Part shown: piece by piece, positions 27,802 to 36,302 of the stretch
Numbering within the stretch: position 1 is the first letter of the stretch
Layout: each line of letters opens with the position of its first letter
Translations under genes and position numbers: made by a program
Assembly (NCBI GenBank): GCA_963812775.1
Contig: CAWEWH010000008.1
Location: 1-64,000 of the forward strand
Reading direction: 5' to 3'
From: CAWEWH01 sp963812775
GTDB lineage: Bacteria; Pseudomonadota; Alphaproteobacteria; Rhizobiales; Beijerinckiaceae
DNA: 64,000 nucleotides
The notes under the pieces: generated by a model
Databases searched by the model: none
Told to the model about the DNA's origin: nothing
What the model saw: the letters and a program-made list of their open reading frames with translations, nothing else

Positions 27802-30120
27802 ATGGAAGATGGGAGCAGTTTCGCGCGTTTCGGCAGCGGTCGGGATGTTCGCCGCGTCGAGGACGAGACCCTGGTCAAAGGGGGAGGCTTGTTCACCGAC
27901 GATGCGGCAGCGCCCGGTGAGCTCCATCTCTGCTTCCTGCGCTCAAGCAAGGCCCATGCACGCATCGTCTCGATCGACACGGACGCCGCGCGGGCGACCC
28001 CTGGGGTGGTCGCCATCATCACCGCCAAGGACCTCCGCGATGCCAATGTGAAGCCCATTGCCACCGCCCCGATGTTCCAGCGCCCCGACGGCTCGCCTGC
28101 CGTCACGCCGGCCCGGCCGGCGCTGGCCCATGATGCCGTGCGCTTCGTCGGCGAGGCGTTGGCAGCGGTGGTCGCCACGACGCGCGTTGGGGCGCGGTCT
28201 GCGGCGGAGGCCATCGCGGTGACCTACGCCGATCTGCCCGCTGTCGCCGGCGTGGCTGAGGCGACGGCGGCGGGCGCCGCGGCGGTGTGGCCGGAGGTGG
28301 CCGACAATATCGCGGCCGAGATGCGTCACGGCGATGCCGCCGCCACCCAGGCAGCTTTCGCCAAGGCGGCCCATGTGGTCGCCCTCGATCTCGTCAATCA
28401 ACGCCTGGTGCCGGCCTCGATGGAGCCGCGCTCGTCGCTGGCGTCTGCCGACCCCGCCAGCGGCCGCCTGACGGTGCGCATCAGCAGCCAGATGCCGTCC
28501 GGCGTGCGTGACGCGCTGGCCGATGCCCTCGGCCTTTCGCCGGGAGACATCCGCGTCGTCGTGGGCGACGTGGGCGGAGGCTTCGGCATGAAGACCGGCG
28601 TCTATCCCGAAGACATCGTGGTGGCGTTTGCGGCGAAGAAGCTGGGACGGCCGGTCAAATGGGCGGCCGACCGCATCGAGGAGTTTCTGTCGGCGAGCCA
28701 TGGCCGCGACCTATCGAGCCGCGCCGAGCTCGCGCTTGACCGACGGGGGCGCGTGCTGGCGCTCAAGATCCGAAGCCTCGCCAACGTGGGCGCCTATGGC
28801 AGCACGGCCGGAATCATCATCCAGACCTTGATCGGGCCATGGGTGTCGACCAGCGTCTATGACATCAAGCATATCGACATCACCGTGCAGGCGATCCTCA
28901 CCAACACGACGCCGACCGGTCCCTACCGCGGCGCCGGCCGCCCCGAGGCGATCTACATTATCGAGCGGCTCATGGATGCGGCGGCCCGCAAGCTGAAGCT
29001 CGATCCGGCCGAGATCAGGCGCCGCAACATGATCCGTCCACAGCAGATGCCCTACACGAATCCCATGGGGCAGACCTACGACAGCGGGCAGTTCGAGAAG
29101 GTGCTCGACCAGGCGCTCGCGCTTGGCGACTGGAACGGGTTCAATGCGCGCTGGAAGCAGTCCAAGGCGGCCGGCCGGCTGCGCGGGCGTGGCCTGACGA
29201 CATTCCTCGAATGGACGAGCGGCAACGATTTTCAGGAGCGGGTCACAGTCGCGGTCTCCGGCACTGGCGACATCGAGATATTCACTGCCACCCAGGCCAT
29301 GGGCCAGGGGATCGTCACGTCCTATGCGCAGCTCGCCGTCGATATTTTCCAAGTGCCGATCGAAAAGATCCGCATCGTGCAGGGGGACACCGATCGCGGA
29401 ACGGGGTTCGGGAGCGCCGGGTCACGCTCGCTCTTCACGGGCGGATCCGCCATCAAGGTTGCGGCGGAAGAGACCATCAAGACCGCCAAGAACCTCGCCT
29501 CCGAGGTGCTTGAAACGGCAGCAGCCGACATCGAGTACCGGGAAGGCGTCTTTGCGGTCGCCGGCACCGATCGCCGCGTCGACCTGTTCGAGGTGGCGGC
29601 GCGCCAGCCGGAGAAGCGCATCTTCGTCGAAATGACCAATGCGGTCGCCGGCCCGAGCTGGCCAAACGGGAGCCACATCTGCGAGGTGGAGATCGATCCC
29701 CAGACCGGCGTCGTCGAAATCCTCTCCTACACGTCGGTCAACGATGTCGGACGTGCCGTCAATCCGATGATCGTGCGTGGGCAGCTCGATGGCGGCGCCA
29801 TGCAGGGAATCGGGCAGGCGCTCTGCGAGCACGCGCAGTTCGACGGGTCGGGCCAGGTAATGACCGCGAGCTTCATGGACTACACGATGCCGCGCGCCGA
29901 CCTCGTCGGCAAGTTCACGACCGAGCTCGATCAATCGACACCCTGCCTGACCAATCCGTTGGGCGTGAAGGGCGTCGGCGAGCTCGGCACCATCGGCGCC
30001 ACTCCGACCGTCGTCAATGCTGTGCTCGACGCGCTGGCCCGTGCCGGCCGGGCGTCGATGGTGGACGCGATTCAGATGCCGCTGACCCCGTCGCGCATCT
30101 GGCAGGCGCTGCGCGCATGA
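27802..30120 (+). CDS. Molybdenum hydroxylase (xanthine dehydrogenase family) large subunit, stand-alone copy 1
   Basis: A 772-residue molybdopterin-cytosine-dinucleotide-binding subunit of the xanthine dehydrogenase/aldehyde oxidase/CO dehydrogenase family. Landmarks: GRDVRRVEDETLVKGGGLFTDD at the N-terminus, VGDVGGGFGMKTGVYPED (cofactor loop), TGPYRGAGRPEAIY where true CO dehydrogenases have AYxCSFR, QAMGQGIVTSYAQLA, and GVGELGTIGATPTVVNA with the catalytic-type Glu. So it is a hydroxylase of unknown substrate and not form I CO dehydrogenase. The FAD and 2Fe-2S subunits normally encoded beside it are absent from both flanks. ATG 27802 matches the family N-terminus; the longer frame from 27748 does not. 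The stop codon lies within a GCGCATGATC repeat. Confidence 0.9.
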   Translation: MEDGSSFARFGSGRDVRRVEDETLVKGGGLFTDDAAAPGELHLCFLRSSKAHARIVSIDTDAARATPGVVAIITAKDLRDANVKPIATAPMFQRPDGSPAVTPARPALAHDAVRFVGEALAAVVATTRVGARSAAEAIAVTYADLPAVAGVAEATAAGAAAVWPEVADNIAAEMRHGDAAATQAAFAKAAHVVALDLVNQRLVPASMEPRSSLASADPASGRLTVRISSQMPSGVRDALADALGLSPGDIRVVVGDVGGGFGMKTGVYPEDIVVAFAAKKLGRPVKWAADRIEEFLSASHGRDLSSRAELALDRRGRVLALKIRSLANVGAYGSTAGIIIQTLIGPWVSTSVYDIKHIDITVQAILTNTTPTGPYRGAGRPEAIYIIERLMDAAARKLKLDPAEIRRRNMIRPQQMPYTNPMGQTYDSGQFEKVLDQALALGDWNGFNARWKQSKAAGRLRGRGLTTFLEWTSGNDFQERVTVAVSGTGDIEIFTATQAMGQGIVTSYAQLAVDIFQVPIEKIRIVQGDTDRGTGFGSAGSRSLFTGGSAIKVAAEETIKTAKNLASEVLETAAADIEYREGVFAVAGTDRRVDLFEVAARQPEKRIFVEMTNAVAGPSWPNGSHICEVEIDPQTGVVEILSYTSVNDVGRAVNPMIVRGQLDGGAMQGIGQALCEHAQFDGSGQVMTASFMDYTMPRADLVGKFTTELDQSTPCLTNPLGVKGVGELGTIGATPTVVNAVLDALARAGRASMVDAIQMPLTPSRIWQALRA

Positions 30121-30160
30121 TCCCGAAAAGTGCGCGCGGTTTTCGGACAAGATCATGCGC
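30113..30160. repeat. GCGCATGATC palindromic repeat, copy 2 (supplies the stop codon of the upstream gene)
   Basis: GCGCATGATC (30113-30122) and GATCATGCGC (30151-30160) are exact inverted repeats with CCGAAAA/TTTTCGG inside, nearly the same as 14058-14105. The TGA of the upstream molybdopterin subunit (30118-30120) is inside the left arm. A half copy (GCGCATGATCCCGAGAAGTG) follows at 30169-30188. Confidence 0.85.
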
Positions 30161-30194
30161 TAGCAAGAGCGCATGATCCCGAGAAGTGCGCGAT

Positions 30195-30290
30195 GGACGA
30201 AGGCGGCCGGTGAGGGGCTGGATCTCGGGAGAAGAATCGCAGCCCCTCGACCGGCCGCAAGAGCGGCCACCTTGTCCACCGATCTCGTGA
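30195..30290. repeat. Intergenic repeat related to the dnaE2 insertion
   Basis: This stretch contains CCGGTGAGGGGCTGG and further on CGACCGGCCGCAAGAGCGG followed by CCACCTTGTCC. The second part is close to the dnaE2 insertion (CGACCGCAAGAGCGGCCACC). CCGGCCGCAAGAGCGGCC is itself a hairpin. It follows the two GCGCATGATC copies, so the gap downstream of the molybdopterin gene is built almost entirely of repeat elements. Confidence 0.55.
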
Positions 30291-30349
30291 GGCCAGATTC
30301 GACGAGGAGGTGGGAAAGGTGGGACGCCCGTACTACTCGGGTTGGGTGC

Positions 30350-30574
30350 TCAGCGCGCCAGCGCCGGGGACGCGGCGACCTGCATCGCCTGGTGGGTGCT
30401 GTCCGAGCCAACGGTCGGCAGCGTCACAACCGCAACGGCGGTGCCGAGCGCCAGCATGGTGACCAGCGCGAGCGACAGCTTGAACTGGCGTTCGGCTTCC
30501 TGCCGGCTGAAGGCCGGGGCGGCCGCCTGAGCCTCCCGGAAGTCGCTCAAACGGATCGGATCGCTCGTGGTCAT
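30350..30574 (-). CDS. Small single-TM membrane protein, unknown function
   Basis: A 74-residue protein with a polar N-terminus (MTTSDPIRLSDFREAQAAAP), an Arg/Gln-rich segment (FSRQEAERQF) and one membrane helix (KLSLALVTMLALGTAVAVVTL), then a short Ser/Thr/Ala tail. AGGGGA stands about 8 bases before ATG 30574, a good ribosome-binding site, which favours this start over the longer frame from 30661. I do not recognise the family. It stands alone, downstream of the nitroreductase on the same strand by about 150 bases. Confidence 0.6.
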   Translation of the reverse strand: MTTSDPIRLSDFREAQAAAPAFSRQEAERQFKLSLALVTMLALGTAVAVVTLPTVGSDSTHQAMQVAASPALAR

Positions 30575-30725
30575 TGCCGTTCCCCTGTCGGCGGGTCTCA
30601 GGCCACCGGTACAAGGGCTGCGTTTCGCCGTTATTGCGCGCGCGTGAAATATTGTTTCCACAAACCAGTCGACGGCGGACAGACGGCGGAAAGATTGGCC
30701 GTCCGTCGTCTCGTCTGTCGTCCGG

Positions 30726-31388
30726 CTACGGCCAGAACGCCTGTCCGAAGCGCTCGCCGAACACCATCTCCTCGACGGGGCGGCGCGACAACGGGCCGTG
30801 GCCGCGGCCCACCGGATAGCCGACGGGAATGAAGGCCGCCGTCGCCCACGGTTCCGGGAGCGCGAGCAGCGGCCTGATGTCCGCTTCGTTGCGGCAGAGC
30901 AGCGTCGTCAGCACGCAGCCGAGGCCTTCCGCCCGGCACGCCAGCAGCAGGTTCTGCACCGCCGGATAGATCGAGCCGCCGCCCACGACCGACGGGCGCC
31001 CGAGCGCGGCATCGGTGATGGCAAGCCCGCGCGGATCGAAGCAGACCACGAAGACCACCGGCGCCTCGCCGAAATGCGCCGCCAGATAGTCGCCGGCGGC
31101 GTAGAGCCCTTCGGCCTTCTGGCGCGTCGCCTCCGGCGCGTCCTTGAGGGCGGCGCGGCCGGCCGCCGCGTAGGCGCGCCATTGCGGCTCGTAGAGGGCG
31201 GCAAAGGCCTGTTTTGTCGCGGGATCGCGCACCGCAATGATGCGCCAGGCTTGGCGATTGCCGCCGCTTGGTCCGAACGTCGCCGCTTCCAGCACGCGCC
31301 GCAGCACGTCGTCGGCGATGGGGTCTGGCCGCAACCGGCGCACCGCCCGGGTGGTGCGCATCGCCTCGTAAAGTCCCATTTCGGGCAT
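30726..31388 (-). CDS. Nitroreductase-family flavoprotein
   Basis: A 220-residue FMN-dependent oxidoreductase of the nitroreductase fold. Seen: MPEMGLYEAMRTTRAVRRLRPDPI (the conserved RSxRxF-like FMN-binding region in the form TTRAVRRL), EAATFGPSGGNRQAWRII, the central AAVQ-type helix as IYPAVQNLLLACRAEGLGCVLTT, and FIPVGYPVGRGHGPLSRRPVEEMV at the end. It should reduce quinones, nitro- or enone-type compounds with NAD(P)H. ATG 31388 is taken; a start at 31409 adds 7 residues. No partner genes are evident. Confidence 0.88.
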   Translation of the reverse strand: MPEMGLYEAMRTTRAVRRLRPDPIADDVLRRVLEAATFGPSGGNRQAWRIIAVRDPATKQAFAALYEPQWRAYAAAGRAALKDAPEATRQKAEGLYAAGDYLAAHFGEAPVVFVVCFDPRGLAITDAALGRPSVVGGGSIYPAVQNLLLACRAEGLGCVLTTLLCRNEADIRPLLALPEPWATAAFIPVGYPVGRGHGPLSRRPVEEMVFGERFGQAFWP

Positions 31389-31484
31389 CGCTCGCTCCCC
31401 GCCAACCATCCGAGGCGCGAACGCTAGCCGGTCGGACGCCCGTGGTGCAATGGGCTGCCTCCGATGCCTGTCCTCCGTCCGCCG

Positions 31485-32189
31485 TCAATCCGGCAGCAGC
31501 ATCCCCTCGGCAATGGTGAACACCCGCTCGGTGCCGAGCACGTGGGCGGTGATGCCGTCCGGGAACAGTGGCCTGAAGGCGCTGTCGCAGACATTGAGGC
31601 CGCCCGCATAGGCGCCGAAGGCCGGCAGCACGCAGCGCTTGCCGGCGACCGCAAAGCAGCGCCGGCGCACCGAGCGGCCGCGCAGGCGAATGCGCGCCAC
31701 CGGATGCAGATGTCCGGCGACTTCCGCCGCGCCGCCGCCCTTCGCCTCGTGCCGAAACACCACGCCCTGATGCACGAGGGTGTCGACGACGCGGCCGCCC
31801 AGCACCCTGGGCACGACGGGATCGTGATTGCCGGTGACCCAGATCCAGTCGCGGCCGCGCTGCAATTCGCCGAGCGTCGCGAGATCGCCGCGGTCGAGGC
31901 GCTCGTCGGCGCGCCGGTCATGCAGGCTGTCGCCGAGGGCGATCACCGTCTCGGGCGCATAGCGGGCAACGAGCAGCGCCAGCGCCTTGAGCGTGCTGCG
32001 CGTGTCGTAGGGCGGCAACAGCACGCCGCGCTCGGCGAAGGCCGAGCCCTTCTCGAAATGCAGGTCGGCCACGACAAGCAGCCGCTCGCCCGGGTGATAG
32101 AGCGCCCCGGCCGGATCGGCCACGAAGCCGAGCGCCCCGATGGTGATGCTGCCGGCTTGCGGCTCGGCGGCTTGCGCCCGCACGTTCAC
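31485..32189 (-). CDS. pdeM: PdeM, ligase-associated metallophosphoesterase
   Basis: A 234-residue calcineurin-like phosphoesterase, the member of the ligase-associated DNA repair set called PdeM. Metal-binding motifs are all present: VVADLHFEKGSAF (DxH), VIALGDSLHDRR (GDxxHD), WVTGNHDP (GNHD) and AGHLHP (GHxH). It is expected to process damaged DNA ends together with the helicase, exonuclease and ligase of the set. The start at 32189 overlaps the end of the helicase gene (ATGA at 32186-32189), so the two are coupled. The family members' partner genes (exonuclease, ligase) are 4 kb away on the other strand. Confidence 0.92.
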   Translation of the reverse strand: MNVRAQAAEPQAGSITIGALGFVADPAGALYHPGERLLVVADLHFEKGSAFAERGVLLPPYDTRSTLKALALLVARYAPETVIALGDSLHDRRADERLDRGDLATLGELQRGRDWIWVTGNHDPVVPRVLGGRVVDTLVHQGVVFRHEAKGGGAAEVAGHLHPVARIRLRGRSVRRRCFAVAGKRCVLPAFGAYAGGLNVCDSAFRPLFPDGITAHVLGTERVFTIAEGMLLPD

Positions 32190-34733
32190 GCCAGAACCTC
32201 CTGCATCAGGGCAGCTTCCGCCTCCGCCAGGATGGCGTCGGCGGCCTCGCCGAAAACCGCTTCGCGGCCGATCTCGAGGATGACCGAGATCGACAGCGGC
32301 GATACCCGATCAAGCTCCTTGTGCACGATTCGACCCCTGATGCGCGAGAGCATTTGTGCCACCCGCTTCAGATCGAGCAGCCCCGTGGCGGCATCGGCAC
32401 GGGCGGCCTTGAGCAGCACGTGATCGGGCTCGTGCCGCCTCAGCACATCATAGACCAGGTCCGTCGACATGGTGACCTGCCGGCGCGTCTTCTCGGCACC
32501 GGGATGGCGCCGCTCGATGAGCCCGGCGATGATGGCGCAGGTGCGGAAGGTGCGCTTCATCAGGGCCGAGTTCGTCGAGCCAGGCCTCCAGGTCGTCGCC
32601 CAGCATGTCCTCGCCGAACAGCTCGCCGAGTTTCAGCCGTCCCGAGGAGATTTCCCGGCCGAGATCGGCAAGCCCGTAGGTGGCAAGCCCATAATCGTTG
32701 GCCACGAAGCCGAGCGGCTTCAACCTGGCGCGCTCCAGCCGCCGCGTCAGCAGCATGCCAAGGGTGCGGTGGGCGAGGCGGCCTTCGAACGGATAGGCCA
32801 CGAGATAGAACCGCCCGGAGCGCTCGAATGTCTCGACCAGCATCTCGCCGCGCCCCGGGATGACCGACTTCTGCCGCTGCAGCGACAGCCAGCCGGCGAC
32901 TTCCGTGGGCAGGCGGCGCCATTCGGCCGGATCGGCGATCATGGCCCGCACCCGCTCGGCGAGGAACGTCGAGAGCGGGAACTTGCCCCCGTCATAGGAC
33001 GGCACCATGGGGTCGGGGCTTGCGGCGCGCGTCACCAGCGCCTCGTTGCCGACGATCCCCTCGAAGCGCAGCACCTCGCCCGCGAACGCGAACGTGTCGC
33101 CGACGCTCATCGTCTCGGCGAAATATTCCTCGATCTCGCCGAGCACGCGCCCGCCCATGATGACGCCACCGCCGCTCCTGCTCTTGCCGCGGGCGCGGCC
33201 GAGCCGCACCTTCACCATCACCGCCTCGACGATGGTGCCGACATTCATGCGATATTGCTGGGCGATGCGCCGGTTGGTCACGCGCCAGCGCCCGTCCGGC
33301 CCCTGCTGGATCTTGGCGAAGCGGTCGTAGGTGCGCAGCGCATAGCCGCCGGTCGCCACGAAATTGAGCGCGGCGTCGAACTCCTGGCGCGTCAGGCCGG
33401 CATAGGGTGCCGCGCCGCGCACTTCCGCGAACAGCTGGTCAGCCTCGAAGGCTTCCGCGCACGCGACGCCGAGCACGTGCTGCGCGAGAACGTCGAGCGC
33501 CCCGACGCGCGCCTCCGGCGTGTCCTGCGCGGCTGCCGCCACCGCGTCGAGGGCGGCGCGGCATTCCAGCATCTCGAAGCGGTTCGACGGCACGAGATAC
33601 GCCTTCGAGGGCTCGTCGAGCCGGTGATTGGCGCGGCCGATGCGCTGCATTAGCCGGCTCGCGCCTTTCGGCGCCCCGAGATTGACCACGAGGTCCACGT
33701 CGCCCCAGTCGATGCCGAGGTCGAGGGTCGAGGTGCAGACGACGGCGCGCAGCCGCCCCTCGGCCATGGCGGCCTCGACCTTGCGCCGCTGCGCCACGTC
33801 GAGCGAGCCGTGATGCAGCGCGATGGCGAGATTGTCGTCGTTGAGCTTCCACAATTCGTGAAACGCGAACTCCGCCTGCATGCGCGTGTTGACGAACACC
33901 AGGGTCGTCTTGTGGGCGGCAATCGCCGCGTACACTTCGTGCATGGCGTGCACGGTTGTGTGGCCGGCGATCGGCAGCGCGGCGGCCGTCTCGAGCACGC
34001 CGATATGCGGCCTGGCGCCGCCCTCGGTGACCACGAGGTCGGCGGCCCCGGCGCGCGCGTCGAGATAGCGGCAGAGCGCCTCCGGCTCGCGCACGGTGGC
34101 CGAGAGACCGACCGCGGTGAGATGCGGCGACAACCGATAGAGCCGCGCCAGATCGAGCGCCAAGAGATCGCCGCGCTTCGAGGTGACCAGCGAATGCAGC
34201 TCGTCGACGATGACCCGCTTCAGTCCGCTGAAGAGGGCCGTGGCCTCGCGGTGCGCCAGGAGCAGCGCCAGTTGCTCGGGCGTCGTCAGCAGAATGTCGG
34301 GCGGCCGCTCGACTTGCCTCTGGCGCCGGTGCGGCGGCGTGTCGCCGGTGCGTGCCTCGACCTTGACGGGCAGCGCCATCTCGGTGACGGGCGCATCGAG
34401 GTTGCGGGCGATGTCGACGGCGAGCGCCTTGAGCGGCGAGATGTAGAGGGTGTGCAGCCGCCGCGACTGGCCGAAGGCGGGAGGTTTCATGCCCGCCAGC
34501 TCGATGAGGCTCGGCAGGAAGCCAGCCAGCGTCTTGCCGGCGCCGGTCGGTGCAACAAGCAGCACCGACCTGCCGGCCTCGGCCTTCTCGATCAGCGCCA
34601 GCTGGTGGTGGCGTGGGCTCCAGCCGCGCGATCGGAACCAGGCGTCGAAGCGCGCCGGCAGCGGCGAGGGAGTCTTGGCGTGGCGGGCCTGTGGCACGGT
34701 TCGAGAGGTCGCCCGCAGTACACGTCCCGTCAA
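32186..34733 (-). pseudogene. Ligase-associated Lhr-type DEXH-box helicase (one frameshift)
   Basis: A superfamily 2 helicase of the Lhr-related group found with the repair ligase. Walker A is VAPTGAGKTLAGF, the DEXH box is VDELHSLV, motif III is GLSATVREP, and motif VI is MQRIGRANHRLDEPSKAYLV. The Lhr core winged-helix and DUF4145-like parts follow to LEAWLDE. Near 32560 an extra base moves the rest into another frame, where LMKRTFRTCAIIAGLIERRHPG to AEAEAALMQEVLA completes the normal C-terminus. Joined, the protein would have about 848 residues, usual for the family. The start is TTG 34733, overlapping the upstream methyltransferase stop (TTGA). The slip may be a sequencing error; if real, the C-terminal 120 residues would be made separately or lost. 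Confidence 0.88.
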
Positions 34734-35662
34734 GCCTTGACGAGCACGCAGACGCGTCCGGCCACCGGCGCGCCGCGGTCGAGCCGTGTCATGGCCGGCT
34801 CCAGGATGGCCACGGCGAACCCGTGCCGCGTTGCGGCGTCACGCAGATACGCGTCGCCATGCTGATAGCGTCGATCGTCCCCGACAATGACGCCGTCGCC
34901 GTCATGCGATTGCACCGTGAAGGCGAAGCGGCCGTGCGGCGCGAGCGCGCGGGCCGCTGCCGCGAGGACGGCCGCGAGCTCGCCGACATAGACGAAGACG
35001 TCCGCCGCCAGGACGAGATCGGCCGCGCCGGCCGCCTCGCCGTCGAGGAACGCCGCGATGCCGGCGACCGCGAGCCGGTCGTAGATCGCCTTGGCGCGGG
35101 CGTGCTCGATCATGGCGGGCGAGAGGTCGCAGCCTGCAAGATGCTCCACATGCGCACGGATCGCCGCGCCCATGAGGCCGGTGCCGCAGCCGAGATCGAG
35201 GGCGCAGGCAAAATGCAAGGGCTGCTGCCGCTCGGACCGTCCACGCTCGAGCGCCGCCACGATGACCTCGGGTGCCCGATACGCAAGCTCCTCCTTGAGA
35301 TGCGCCTCGAAGCGCGGCGCGTAGTCGTCGAAGAGCGCGCGCACAAAGGCCTCCGACATGGCGCCGGCGGGAGGGCGCGCGCCGAGCCGCGCCAGCTCGA
35401 GGCCCGTGCCGAGCGCGTCCTCAGCATCGTGCGCAAGCGCACGTTCGAACGCCACGACCGCGGGCCCGTGCGCGCCGAGCGCCGTCCGCGCCTTGCCGAG
35501 CAGCTGCCAGGCGGGCGCGAAATGCTCGACCCGCGCCAGGGTCTGCTCGCAGAGATCCGCTGCGGCCGCGGGGTCGCCCGCCGCCAACGCTGCCTCGGCC
35601 CAGCCGTAGCGGCGGTCGGCCAGGAGATCGCCGGAGGACCGGATGTGACGGTTAACGTTCAT
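34730..35662 (-). CDS. TPR-containing class I SAM-dependent methyltransferase
   Basis: A 310-residue protein. Residues 15-85 form a TPR-like helical repeat pair (YGWAEAALAAGDPAAAADLCEQTL, APAWQLLGKARTALG), followed by a Rossmann methyltransferase domain with motif I ALDLGCGTGLMGAAI, the post-motif acid in AGCDLSPAMIEHARAK and ADLVLAADVFVYVG. Methyl acceptor is unknown. ATG 35662 (MNVNRHIRSSGDL) is preferred over 35698 because the TPR part begins soon after. The stop overlaps the TTG start of the helicase gene, so it may be coupled to it. Confidence 0.87.
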   Translation of the reverse strand: MNVNRHIRSSGDLLADRRYGWAEAALAAGDPAAAADLCEQTLARVEHFAPAWQLLGKARTALGAHGPAVVAFERALAHDAEDALGTGLELARLGARPPAGAMSEAFVRALFDDYAPRFEAHLKEELAYRAPEVIVAALERGRSERQQPLHFACALDLGCGTGLMGAAIRAHVEHLAGCDLSPAMIEHARAKAIYDRLAVAGIAAFLDGEAAGAADLVLAADVFVYVGELAAVLAAAARALAPHGRFAFTVQSHDGDGVIVGDDRRYQHGDAYLRDAATRHGFAVAILEPAMTRLDRGAPVAGRVCVLVKA

Positions 35663-35780
35663 CGCCCCCGATAGGCGGCCACTTTTTCCCGTCGTCAACC
35701 TTCAGGAGATCCAGCGGCCCGCACTCGGCCGTGCTCTCGCGCACCGCGGGCTTGGCCGTGATGCGCGACACTGGGTTTAC

Positions 35781-35798
35781 TGCCGACTTGAATCGGCA
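35781..35798. promoter_or_regulatory. Inverted repeat TGCCGA-N6-TCGGCA upstream of the small secreted peptide gene
   Basis: A perfect 6-bp inverted repeat around CTTGAA lies 30 bases before the start codon at 35828. It could be an operator or an mRNA leader hairpin. There is no other support for function. Confidence 0.35.
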
Positions 35799-35827
35799 AG
35801 CACCAGAGAGTGGAACAGGAGACTACG

Positions 35828-36019
35828 ATGAAGACCCTTCTCGCCGGAATCGCCGCCCTCGCCATCTTCGGCGCGGTTGGCACCACGTCGGCCTCGGCCG
35901 GCTACTATGGCTATGGCCACGGCTATGGCTATCGTCACTATCATTGCTACTGGGTCAAGAAGCCGGTCTACGGCTACTATGGCTACGGCTGGCGCCGGGT
36001 GCGCGTTTGCGGCTACTAA
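35828..36019 (+). CDS. Small secreted Tyr/Gly-rich peptide
   Basis: A 63-residue pre-protein with a clear signal peptide (MKTLLAGIAALAIFGAVG, cleavage near SASA-GYYG) and a mature 38-residue part dominated by Tyr, Gly, His and Arg (YYGYGHGYGYRHYHCYW, then WRRVRVCGY) with two Cys. Similar short GYxGY peptides are common in Rhizobiales; none has a firm role, though cell-surface or stress functions are often suggested. AGGAG stands just upstream of ATG 35828. It has its own terminator at 36045-36078. A partial degraded copy with a second terminator follows. Confidence 0.8.
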   Translation: MKTLLAGIAALAIFGAVGTTSASAGYYGYGHGYGYRHYHCYWVKKPVYGYYGYGWRRVRVCGY

Positions 36020-36044
36020 GCCCAACGCCTCCGACGTGATTTGA

Positions 36045-36078
36045 GGGCCTCGCACCTGGTGCGGGGCCCTTCGCTTTT
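36045..36078 (+). terminator. Intrinsic terminator of the secreted peptide gene
   Basis: GGGCCTCGCACC pairs with GGTGCGGGGCCC (one T-G pair), followed by TTCGCTTTT. It starts 26 bases after the peptide stop codon. A close copy is at 36238-36272. Confidence 0.8.
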
Positions 36079-36116
36079 CAGCGCCTGCCGGCTCGCGGCT
36101 GAATCTGCGCGTGCCG

Positions 36117-36272
36117 CGCCGCACCGCCGGCTTGGCCGGCCTGCGGCATAGTCCGGGACTTCGCCGATCCTACGATCACGTGACGTATCGCGGTGTCCGC
36201 GTTGCGGCTAAGCGATCTCCGCAGATCGTAATTGAAGGGGCCTCGCACGTCGTGCGGGGCCCTTTCTCTTTT
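36117..36272 (+). pseudogene. Apparent decayed tandem copy of the secreted peptide unit
   Basis: CACCGCCGGCTTGGCCG near 36121 resembles CACCGCGGGCTTGGCCG upstream of the intact gene (near 35745). The region 36188-36210 (CGCGGTGTCCGCGTTGCGGC followed by TAAGC) resembles the last codons of the intact gene (CGGGTGCGCGTTTGCGGC, then TACTAAGC), and the terminator is repeated. The signal peptide and Tyr/Gly core are missing. So promoter edge, gene tail and terminator seem duplicated with the middle deleted. This is my own alignment by eye over short stretches. Confidence 0.45.
36238..36272 (+). terminator. Second copy of the terminator
   Basis: GGGCCTCGCACG pairs with CGTGCGGGGCCC around a short loop, followed by TTTCTCTTTT. 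It lies just before the exonuclease start at 36303, so it insulates that gene from upstream transcription and its own promoter must lie very close. Confidence 0.8.
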
Positions 36273-36302
36273 CGGTAGGGCAGAAGCCACTATGTTGGGG
36301 CC

